NCBI GenBank assembly: GCA_027574665.1
Contig: CM050652.1
Location: forward strand, 34,057,631 to 34,121,630
From: Rhynochetos jubatus
Lineage: Eukaryota; Chordata; Aves; Eurypygiformes; Rhynochetidae
DNA: 64,000 bases
Reading direction: 5' to 3'
Numbering within the stretch: position 1 is the first letter of the stretch; every line of letters starts with the position of its first letter. Under the pieces are notes generated by a model. That model saw nothing but the letters and a program-made list of their open reading frames with translations. It searched no databases and was not told the origin of the DNA. The position numbers were made by a program, and so were the translations under genes. Below are positions 53,521-64,000 of the stretch, piece after piece.

Positions 53521-56500
53521 TCTTAGAGTAAATTGCATACTGTGCCTGATAAATGAAGCATATTTGTAAGCAGATAGAAAAGTTCAGCAAATGACAGAAA
53601 AATTTAAAGGTTTTCTGCAAGAGTATATTTTATTAGTTTTCGGTTTCTGCTGGTTTTATTTATACTAGAAATTAATTTAGAAAACAGCCATATTACATAA
53701 CACTGGTATTTCAACCATGATTCACTTCAAAGTGGCCTAAGATTACTGAGAATTTTCATTGTTAGACTGTAACACCTACATTGTGAAGGGGTTGGTTGTT
53801 TTTTTCTGCTGTGGATATATTAACTAGATGACCTCTGAACAGACTGCAACACATAGACTCAGTTTTCAACTATTGTAGTATGTGTGACAAAACCATATGA
53901 GATATCAAGGGATATGATATTCCTGTAAAAAGTATGGAGAATGAGCATACTCAAGGCCCAGCAAAAAATATTCCTCTTAAATTATTATGGGAAACTCTCC
54001 AGAACACTAGGCTCTAAAACCACAATTTTTCATAGCTTTTCCTGTTTCTTCGGGGTTTTTTTTGTTTTGTTTGGTTGTTGTTGTTTGTTTGTTGGTTTTT
54101 TTTTAATTTTGTCTGTAATTAGGCAAGTCAGTGAAAAGTCTACATTTGTCTCTGACTCTTTAAAAGTTCTAACTTAAAGTTACTGAGATTTTTTTTTTTA
54201 GTGGTACATAAAGCACTTCTATATATACCCTTCCTGAAGTGTGACATGGGTACACTTTCCACTTATAGCCTACTTGGAAAGTTCACCATATCTGCAGTCT
54301 ACCAACAGAACTTGGTATTGCTATGCAATAATTAAACATGCAGTAGCCATTGTTGTTGACTAACCATTTTTTTCTTCCTTTTTGTATTTTGCAATAATGT
54401 ACGGTTTTTACTTGAATGTATTGGCTATATATATTTTGTTTGTTTGTTTGTTTTGACAATCATTTATTAGCTAGAGGTGCTATTTATGTTCCAAAGAGAT
54501 CTGGGTGAATGATAATGTTTTCTTTCTAGATGCCAAATACTTTTTTTGACCTGACAAAATTCTTTGTTTATAATGTATATTAACCTTGTAAAATGCTTAT
54601 GCATTGCTCACTAACTTCTATTCCAGGCTTGTGTAATATGTCAACTTTGTCCATATGTATTTATGGGAAATTACAATGAAAAATGTGTATGATAAACAAT
54701 TGAAAAAAAAAATTAAAATAAAATTTCCATGTAAAGTTTTCGGAAACCATGTAAATACTGGTTTTTTAAACTCTTTAATAGTAAGTTATGTACACTTTCA
54801 AAGTGTACAGATATTCATAGATATATTAATTGATTCACCATTCAAATGCAGGTAAGATCTCAAAATCACTTCTCCTTGCATATAGAATCAGAACTGGAAG
54901 ACTTCCTGTTTAAGGAAGATACTACAAGCAGCAGAACATGCTACAAGACCCTTGTTATTCCTACCTCCACCATAATTATAATTCAATCTCATACATTACT
55001 CAAATACCATCTGGACACCTGAGATTTTCCCCCATTACTCTGGAATGTTTTTATATGTTCCACATACTTACAATATCATTCATTTATTCACTAATGCTTG
55101 TATTCATACACAAGAGGAATTTATCCACATGTCTTGAAATAGTGCATGTAAATAACTATTTCTTATCTTTCTAAGCGTTCCCAGATGTTATGTACTTGTC
55201 AATTGATTTAAGGTTATGATTGCTTGCCCCACTTAAATCAGTGTTTAGTTATAAAATGTGATTGGATATTTAAAATTAGAGATATTAAGGAGATATTAGA
55301 GATAATATTAGTATTAGTCATACTAACATCCTTTGCATGCTTTCTGCACACCTTTTACACAGAAGCACCAGAAGTTACTAGGAAACAAAGGTGTATAAGA
55401 TGAACTATCGAGTAAGAAAGAAATAACTTTGTTTATGAAAGAAATTTGTCTTTAGTATATATAGATATTGTTAGATTGTAGCCCCTTGTAACATTTGCGT
55501 ATTTGAATATTTGTAATATATTCATAATCAATATTCAGGCACTGACCAAGCAAAAAAAAAAAAAAAATTAAAAATGCATGGTGGTAAAATTGTCCCTTTG
55601 GTACAATGAACCAGGTGTTGGTATTTAACCCTGCTCAAAGACATTGTTGGATTCCCTGGCACACCTAAAGATGTGTTGCCTCACTGAATCTGGTTGCATG
55701 TCTAAAATACATTGCTGATTAACAGACACTGAATTCAGAAAAAGCATACCTGTTCCTGAGGGTTTGTGTTTTGATAGTACAGTGGCAAGATGGAGACGTC
55801 CATCTGTAGTTTGTCTCTAAGCTCAGCTGTTACTGTGTTTTCCCACAAATGGTATTTTCTTCTAGTAATGAGCCCTTTTAACTCTACTGGTTATCCCAAC
55901 TGAGTGAGTAGGTTACATTTACCACTGCCACTCAGCAGTAATCACTTCCACTGTTTTTATTCCTCTGATCAAGACTTAAAAGTATTGCCATTCAGTCAAG
56001 TTCCTAATACATAATATGCATATACCATAATACATATAATTATATCCCTAATAATGTGCATGTGGACATTCATTTTTCGTCATGCCTCCTCTTCATATGC
56101 CCTCATATGCATGCATTTGTCATACAACATTATGCTTCAGTTCATCTTAAATTGAGATGAGGCAATCCCCTAGGGACCAGAGATACCAAGTTTATTGTTT
56201 AAATATAAAATCAGAATCATAAGCCAAATAAAAATAAATGGTATATATGGTGCATTAACAGGAGACATAGTGATTGACATTCACTGGTCAAATAAGTAGT
56301 TCAATTTTCTTTCAATTTTCCAGTGCCTGGTGACACCAAAAGGTAAGTATATCCCATGAGAGAACAAATATTTGTTTAGAATATATCCAACCCTTTGAAC
56401 AACTGTTTTTCCTACAGAAACTTATTGCTGGATCCTATTGTATAGTGTAATTATGTTTTCACCTCAGAACTGAGATGTAAAGACATGATTCTGCTGTTTC

Positions 56501-58204
56501 TTTGACTAGCATGAGATCTCAGTCTTGTACTCTTCTCTGTAAAAAGGAACTCTTGAGCTAATCCACAGTTCCACTGTTTTTCTCACAAAATATAAAAATG
56601 CATGATTTAACTGGAGAAAATCCAGAAACATTTAGGCAGAATGATATTTTAAGGACACTTAATGCACTTTTTGTCCATTAGCAGAGATGGGTCTTAAAAC
56701 ATCTGGAACTACTTCAGTTCTCCAATTCAGTTAAAAATTTTCAAATGGCAGATTCCAAATATTATCTGCAAATTATCATGAATCACTATTTCAAATTAGT
56801 ATAACTGAAAGAAAACTAAATTGTAAAAACTAATATTCATCTTAAATTAATTCCTTTTTAGTATTTCCTCCAAATTTAGTGAAAATAGACCTGGAAAATA
56901 ATTATTTCCCCTCATTTATGTGTACTTCTCCTAAATTTTTCACTCATACTGACCATGCTGAAAAAAAAAATCCATCAAGTAATATGTTTTAGCTGCTAGA
57001 CATGGATCTTCTTTTAAAAAAATTACACCTAAATAAAAACAGTAAGTAAAGAAAAACATGGAAAAAAAGTTATTTTCCAATCATTTGGAAAAGGAAAACT
57101 CTTATCTTACCTGATAAAAAGCATCTTGGAATATTTTTTGCAAATGGCCAAGTCTCCATAAAGAAAACACTGAATCAAAATGCATGACTGAGGGAGATAC
57201 GGTTCAGCATTTTTGTATATCATCCTGAAATCTTGTACATATTAATTCAATTAAAGGTAGAATTAGATGCTAACAACTAGAAATTGGTAATTTTAATGTG
57301 AGTACTTTTAAGCAGTAGCATCTATGCAAGGGTTTCTTTTATTTTGTTACAAAAGCTATGAATTATCTTTCAATATATTTGTTTTTTTCTGAATTTAATT
57401 ATATCTTTTCCCCTGGAAATTGCGTATCTGTAGTTAATCCAGCAACATAGGTTTTCTATACAAAACTGTTGCAGATTTATTGTGACAGCAGAAGAGTTCT
57501 GGTGCCTTCTATACCAACTATACGCACTTGCAAGACTCATGGCTGTTTCCATTCCTACTTCCCCTTCATATTATTTTTCATAAGCTAGAAATGTACACTA
57601 TGTATTTGAACCCTTAAATGTCTCTGAAATTTGAATAGAAAATTTGACAGTGCCAATTTCCTTTCCTTTTTCTTAATTTAAGACAGGCAGGAGATAATCA
57701 GCACAATCTTTTTTGGATTTATTGTCCTCATCAAAGTTCATGGAGATCTACAAAAATCACAAGTATTTAATAAAACTCTTTATATGGTATTTGAATTCTG
57801 AACACAAAAGCCATGTGAACTATTTAGGAAAATGTGTTATTCAAACATCTTAAAACTCAAAAGTTTCCATCAAAAAAAATGTAAACTGAACACTAATAGA
57901 AAATTGTGTAAGACAAATATTATCGTCTTACGTGATCTGCCTCAGATATCCATAGCTTTTACGTGCTTGTATTTTCCACAAAACAAATATTTTCAGAAAT
58001 GGTCCTGTGGAGCCCTAAAGCTGTATCTAGGTACCAAAAGAAATGGCAAAATTTTCTGAAATGTAACACATGTATCTGTTTTCACTGACAGAGATTATTT
58101 TGAAGGAACAATGATTCATTTTGCCAACCATCATAATACACTCTGATTAATAACTGCAATTCCAGTTTAGCCTGAATGATAGATGAGTAGCAGTTAGGCA
58201 GTGT

Positions 58205-58237
58205 AATTATTCAGTTCAATCACTGAACTGAATAATT
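58205..58237. repeat. Perfect 14-bp inverted repeat with 5-nt loop
   Basis: Arms AATTATTCAGTTCA and TGAACTGAATAATT are exact reverse complements around ATCAC. This is the longest perfect stem noticed in the window. It has no flanking transposase remnant and no known family assignment. Confidence 0.75.
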
Positions 58238-59714
58238 GGGGGAAAATGGTTGAGGTTGAACTGAAGGTGGTTTTTTTTAGCTCATAGAAAAAGTGTTTCT
58301 TTGCCTTAATTACAAAATAAAGCTTTTCAATTTCATTTTGGACCTCCTGAATGGAAATAAAGATAGAGTTGGATACCATTTATCAAACAACAGGATTCAG
58401 CAATGATCACATTATTCATCAGACATACTGAGAGACAGATTCTGTTCTTTCTTCTGCCTCACATGAATGAACCAACGATTCCCTCTTCTAAAGCTGCTGG
58501 GGATTCAGGAGTGAGTTGCTGTCCTGGTGATAATTTTTACTGCTGCAGAGACTGGCAATCTTTTGTTCCATTTTGCATGACAACACTCTAACACCTGGAG
58601 TATATATCTTACAACAGCAAATATTTTATGCAAAGTGAAGGACCACCATTAGAAGAAATTGCCGATACCTGCATGTCAGAAAAACCCTATGGAATTGTGT
58701 TTGGGAAATGTAATGGGAAATTCATTGGTTTGAAAGGATACAGTATCTATAGCTTTTGAAACACTGAAATAAAGTAGATTGGCATTGATAATCTCCTCTT
58801 TCTTTTTACTCAGCTGATGATCACTGCAAATAAAATGCTTTATTTTGGGGTATTAATAAAATCCACAATCAGTTGTTTTGTGTTTACATGGACACTGGAT
58901 TTGTTGTATCATAGGTAGAGTATGAATTGATTGAAAATGACTGCCACACAGAACTAGATATTTATCTTCCCTCAAACCTAGACGTGTAGAAGTCCAATCT
59001 GGATACCAAAAGTAACAGAAAATGGGAAATAATGCCCCAAAGTAGCAACTATTTTCCAAGACAGTTAATCTTTCTAGCACTATTTTTCCCACAAGTAACA
59101 GTGTCACTAAATTGTTGTAATTCTGGGTTCCACACAGTATTAAAGCAAGATTTTGTCTTGAATTTAATCAAATTAAAAGATACTAAAAACGCATTCTCAA
59201 ACTCTGCCTTAACAACAGCAGTGACCTGGAGATTCTGTGCATCTGGAAGAGGATGGCAAGTGGATTGTTAGTAAAAATATAGTCACATGAGCTCAAAAGT
59301 GTGACATACTTATCTGCCTTCAAGAATTTGAGATTAACAGGAGATTGCAGCCAGAGGACTGCTTTTAAGTTCTGAGGCAGGTGCAGGGCATCAACAACAA
59401 GCATGAAACACCCTGGACCCATTTACGACTCCATTTTGTGTATCAGTTATTAACTTATTCCCACGTCTGTGCCATCAGACTGGGAACGTGTTTTCTGTTT
59501 ACTAAAGCAACAGTCATTGAGAGGCCTCCACAATAACCTTTCTTTCCCTCTCTAAGTGCTGACCAGAGAGTTGACTATAGAGCCTGGGGTGGGAATTGCT
59601 TGCTTCACACTTTTTGCATGTTTTCCAGCTTACAGCTAGGCATCCACAATACACAACTAATCAACACCTTGCTTCAGCACTGCAAGGTGCTCAGTTCAGG
59701 GGCTCATCTTCAAA

Positions 59715-60425
59715 CACAGGTGCAGGCTGGGCAGAGAATGGATTGAGAGCAGCCTAGAGGAGAAGGACTTGGGGGTACTGGTGGATGAAATGCTGGGCAT
59801 GAGCCAGCAGTGTGTGCTGGCAGCCCAGAAAGCCAACCGTATCCTGGGCTGTATCCAGAGAAGTGTGTCCAACAGGTTGAGGGACATGATTCTCCCCCTC
59901 TACTCTGCTCTTGTAAGACCCCACCTGGAGTATTGTGTTCAGCTGTGAGGCCCCCAACATAAAAAGAATATTGACTAGTTGGAGCAAGCCCAGAGGAAGG
60001 CCACAAAGATGATCAGAGGTCTGGAGCATCTCTCCTACGGGGACAGGCTGAGAGAATTGGGCTTGTTCAGCCTGGAGAAGAGAAGGCTCTTATAGCACCT
60101 TCCAGTACCTGAAGGGGCCTGCAAGAATGCTGGGGGGGGGGGGGACGACATTTTACAAAGGCATGAAGTGACATGGTTTAAACTGAAAGAGGGTAGATTT
60201 AGAAAGGACATCAGGAAAAAAATCTTCATGGAGAGGGTGGTGAAGCACTGGAACAGGTTGCCCAGAGAAGCTGTGGATGCCCCATCCTTGGCTGTCTTCA
60301 AGGCCAGGCTGGATGAGACTTTGAGCAACCTGGTCTAGTGGAGGGTGTCCCTGCCCATGGCAGGGGGGTTGGAACTAGATGATTTTTAAGGTCCCTTCCA
60401 ACCTAAACCATTCTATGATTCTAAG
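59715..60425 (+). mobile_element. CR1 LINE 3'-end fragment, plus orientation, longest copy
   Basis: About 710 bp of CR1. It runs from GGGCAGAGAATGGATTGAGA through GGACTTGGGGGTACTGGTGG, AGAAAGCCAACCGTATCCTG, GACCCCACCTGGAGTATTGT, CAGCCTGGAGAAGAGAAGGC and GCACTGGAACAGGTTGCCCA to GGTCCCTTCCAACCTAAACC and terminal ATTCTATGATTCTA. It is 5'-truncated near the end of the reverse-transcriptase ORF, so it codes for nothing complete. A G13 run (60132-60144) interrupts it. Relatively good preservation suggests a younger insertion than the copy at 20.3 kb. Confidence 0.96.
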
Positions 60426-63400
60426 ATCTCACTGGGTTATGTCAAGAAGTATCTGTTTTGAACAGAGTCCAGATTTTTCCTCATTCTACCCCAAATCATA
60501 TCAAGGGATGACGACAAAACCTTTAGGCTGAACTGTTTGTGTGGTTCTTTCTGTGGCAGTTGTGTCAGTGTGCATGAATATAACCCACAGGAAAAATGTA
60601 AGATTTTTAATTTAGGGACTTCCCTTTCTGATAGATTTTGCCAAAACATTTAAGAACCTCGCATGGAACCTATCAGAAAGTTTTGTGAATATGTCTTTCC
60701 CTTTCAGGATGCCTGTCCTTAGAGGGGTTTCTCTGTAAAGAAATTTTTAGTCACTGTATTGGAAAATATATTCTGGAATATTTTTTTTAGCCAATTATAT
60801 GTGACCGTGAAAATTGTAAGCAGTTCCATTTTGGAAGTACCTTTATGGGGGTGGAAGGGAAAAAAACCCCAAACCTTCCATTATAAGAAGACTCAGAAAT
60901 ACCACATTTCTTACAATTCTGAATAGTTTTTGTCTTTTGCTACAGACTTTATGGGAAAGTTTGTATATTTAGAAAGTTTTCCCTTTAAAATAGGCTCACA
61001 GTATAAACAAAATTAAATTGAAATGCAAGACAACCGGAATTTGTTTCATACCTTGCCCATGGATTATTTTAGGAAATTTCCAAGAAGATTTCTGGACTTG
61101 GATTTGCCTCTATTTTCCTATGTTTCTAAACATACAAGAAATTATGTCTAGAGACCTTTGCAAAGAAAGGTGAAACCTATGAATTCAAAGTGTATTATCA
61201 GTGAGTACTAATATTTTTATGTTCCCAGACACATACTGTGTTCCTTGTCACCTTTGTAGCAGCTGAAGAACCACTTCCCCTGTTACAGAATTGCTTGCAA
61301 TAAGTTCTCAGCATGAGGCTTCTAGTGTCCCTGAAGAAAGAGTACCACACAGCTATTCACTTTCTAACACCTCTGGCCTGGAAATAACCTCATAGTTCAG
61401 CAAAACTCAAAGCCAAATATCAAATTAAAGGCAAATGTTTCTCTATTCAGCTGCTTATTTATAAGTTGGTTTATTACCATGGGAAAGAATAGATATGGAC
61501 ATTTTAAACAGTGCTAATAGATTAGATGCTAAAGAATCTATAAAGCTCTGTGAAGCTAAAAATATAAATTAAGCACCAGCATTTCAAGAGCAGTATCTAA
61601 TTTGTATGAAAAGTCATCTTGCTTTTCTACTATGAAAACCAGTATCTGTAAGTCCAGCTCATTATATCTATATTGCATTAACTGGTTAACATAATACAGC
61701 TTTGTGGACCTGCAGACGATGTGGAGCAAAGGGGAGGTCCATACAGCCTCCTGTTCCCTTGAGCATGCCTAGGTGCTGTGAAACACAGTCAGATCCTTTT
61801 TGGCATCAGTGGTTGAAGAAAAGGTCATATGCTGCTAAGCTGGTAAAATGCATTATTTTCCTGCTACAACTTTTCCTCCATTTCACAAGTTAAGCCATGC
61901 TCTCTCATAGTTCTCAGTCTGGAGACAGCATGCAACAAAACGGAAAGTCTCTGTTTACCCAGTAACATATGAGTAGCACCTTCCCTAAAATTTAGTAAGT
62001 GGAGTCTGGAAGCTGGTCCTTGTCTGGCTAGCACTTCTCTCACTTTTTCCTTTCACAGAGGCTTTCCAAATGCACTGTTGTGCCTCTCAAAATGTTCTCT
62101 AACTGAAAACATACAGGATTTCTGCTGAGTAGTCATAACCTTTCTGCAGTATGTTTCTGCTGCTACATGATAGGTTGTGACATGTTATGTTGTAGTGATT
62201 CAGTGGAAGACCGATGTCACAGCAGCCACTTGCTTCAAGGTGGATTAGTAGATCACTTAGATCTCTGCTAAGACATTATCTACATCATCTCTGCTGTATC
62301 TGCTATCCTTAAGCCTGGCTGATCCACATCACCAAACAGGTGTGTAGACCATGTCATATTTTTTTGTTTCCATCCACCTTAAAGCAACAACTTCCTGTAC
62401 AAAGACGAGCAACTTTAAAGAGGATGTGTGTGAGTAGTCCTCACAGGCAGCATGTGGACTGATGAGCAGCAATTCAAACTAGCTTTGGACTCTTCATTAA
62501 TAAGGCTACAAGGTGAGAGGAGAGAAAGGGAAGGTCTTCTAGAGTCACATGCTGTTATTGCTTCAGCTTCAGGTGGCTGTGAGACAGTCATGAGTTGCCT
62601 GTTGGGACTCTACAATGAAGAAGACAACGTATTCTCAGGATCAGGAAATAAGCTGTTCTCCAAAGCCTTCATTTCAACAGTGCAAAGTCAAGGAGAAGGG
62701 AGAAAGAAAGCACTGAGTGCAAACCACAAAGGACATGTTCAGTTCTCTTTGTTTCTTAGTTATTGTCTGATTTATGAAGTTCAAAGTGTGATAGTTCTTC
62801 ATTAACAACTGTTTTTCTGAAACTCTTTGTGAGCTGTTGAAAATCACAATGAGCCTCCTGCCTTCACTTGCATTACATGACAGTGACTCACAGGTGCAAT
62901 GCACAGTTTCTGTCTGCTGTGGTGTAATTCTGAATGGTGCTTTTTATTTAAAGCATGATTTCCATTACATTATAGAAGAGTTGAAACAAACAAACCTCTA
63001 AGAAGCTACTTTATTCCTTCTACAGTTAACCTTTTTATACAGATCATACCGATTCTAACGTGCATCCCAACCTATCATTGGATTTACACCTGAATTTATG
63101 AATACATATGAAGATCTAGGGTCTTCATAGAGCTCTGCAAACTTCAGTCTTGTCCAACAGATTCATTGCTTAATTGCAATCTGTTTTAAATGAGTTGGTG
63201 ATTCTCAGCTGGAAATGTCAGAGACAGCTTTGAAAATACAAGCCATACGTTTCATTGGGTAATTCCTACTGTCAAAATCTACCAGTTAGATAGACAGGTA
63301 ACATTTCTGGAAATTGACTGTGACTGCAATGAATTATGATTTTAAATGAATCCCCAAGAACTTATATATATACATATATATATATATACACACATATATG

Positions 63401-64000
63401 TATATTTAGATAGTAAACAACAAAAAAAAGCAGACATTTGTAAAATTTTTTTTATCATATTTGTACATATATTTTATTTAATGTTCAGTATCTTGTAAAT
63501 CTTCCTAAAGAAAAAAGAAAGAAAATAATTTGCTTCAGAAAACAGGTATTCCTCAGAGCTATTTACTTGATCTCTTTTACATTAAAATAGAGTTATAAAT
63601 AAGTTCAGACAAGTTTTCATTTGGAAAAAAAAAAAATCTCATTTCAATCACATAATTTAAAATCCCAGTACTGAATACAGCTTTTATATCTCTTCACTTT
63701 CATTTTCCCTAACATGTATATGTGAAGGTCCATAGGAATCTGCTGTACTGAGTACACACTTCCTGTGGAGCTCTCCAGGTAACTTTCAGCTGAATTTCCA
63801 TTTGATTCATTTCAATTTAAAAATATTAATTATTAAAAAAATGTTTCATATTTCAACTTTTAAAGCTTTCCTCCTCACAGGGAACAAACCTCATTTAATT
63901 CAGGCAGTTTCTCTATATTCATAATTAACTGTCTATTTTATATTTCATCTTAAACTCTTCTGCTAGGAAGATTATTAAAAAAAAAGATTATATATAAAAG
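60426..64000. other. Intergenic flank, no gene seen
   Basis: AT-rich DNA. A 117-codon open frame at 62452-62805 starts with ATG but shows no domain, signal or splice context, so I do not call it a gene. A (TA)n microsatellite lies at 63364-63410 and an A12 run near 63625. Confidence 0.5.
63364..63410. repeat. (TA)n/(CA)n microsatellite
   Basis: Alternating TATATATA with ACATATAT and ACACAC units over about 45 nt. Confidence 0.88.

Larger units (their letters stand above)
48733..59714. other. Intergenic flank, no gene seen
   Basis: About 11 kb of AT-rich DNA with short open frames lacking recognisable motifs. It includes AT-rich dinucleotide sequence (53390-53520), TTTG/TTG-rich low complexity (54053-54104 and 54437-54453), an A15 run at about 55553-55567 and a perfect 14-bp inverted repeat at 58205-58237. 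Part of it may be long 3' UTR of SLC16A7. Confidence 0.55.

Noticed and set aside
59710..60328. Several minus-strand open frames of 90-98 codons
   Set aside because: They are antisense readings of the CR1 copy at 59715-60425. The same applies to open frames at 39416-39779, 40957-41253 and 42641-42847.
62452..62805. 117-codon ATG open frame in the 3' flank
   Set aside because: Composition and motifs are not protein-like in any way I recognise, and no neighbouring exon signals are seen.
1..64000. Searched by eye for endogenous retrovirus or other viral coding relics, tRNA or snRNA genes, CRISPR arrays and telomeric repeats
   Set aside because: No reverse transcriptase, gag or capsid-like motifs outside the CR1 fragments, no convincing A/B box pairs, and no direct-repeat/spacer pattern. 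Diverged relics could be missed without database searches.

Overview
This is a stretch of AT-rich, CpG-poor vertebrate DNA, almost certainly from a bird. Two observations support that. Six truncated CR1 retroelement 3' ends carry the avian-type terminal (ATTCTATG) repeats. The one clear gene encodes a protein very close to vertebrate monocarboxylate transporter 2 (MCT2, SLC16A7), split into vertebrate-style exons by introns of 1.9 to 23.5 kb. No bacterial-style gene clusters, CRISPR arrays, tRNA or rRNA genes, or endogenous retrovirus coding regions were seen.

Layout. Positions 1-17848 hold no recognisable coding exon; this is the 5' noncoding/intronic part or upstream flank of SLC16A7. It contains a compound (CCTT)n/(CCTG)n microsatellite near 9.1 kb, a long polypyrimidine tract near 14.05 kb, and a possible TATA plus GC-box promoter near 14.45 kb. 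The four SLC16A7 coding exons on the + strand are 17878-18091 (ATG; exon from 17849), 41627-41770, 43640-44452 and 47109-47380 (TAA). Together they give 1443 nt, 480 codons plus stop, with no frameshift or internal stop. The 3' UTR probably ends shortly after an AATAAA at 47997-48002. From about 48.05 kb to the end there is gene-free flank containing two CR1 copies and simple repeats.

Biology. SLC16A7/MCT2 is a proton-coupled plasma-membrane carrier for pyruvate, lactate and ketone bodies. The predicted bird protein keeps the family signatures (DGGWGW before TM1, YFYKKRP near TM5), the essential TM1 lysine, the TM8 Asp/Arg pair and the MCT2 C-terminus ERETNI. All three coding introns are phase 1, each splits a GGT glycine codon, and all three donors read GGAG|GTAAGA.

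Mobile DNA. CR1 3' fragments lie at about 20.27, 39.47, 40.86, 42.61, 48.62 and 59.72 kb. Four are in minus orientation and cluster around the 3' half of the gene. Two are in plus orientation.

I found no convincing previously undescribed system. The items most worth a second look are the (ATTCT)13 tract 25 nt past an SLC16A7 splice donor, the CCTG microsatellite, possible intron-retention isoforms, several near-perfect inverted repeats, the possible upstream promoter, and one unexplained 158-codon intronic ORF.
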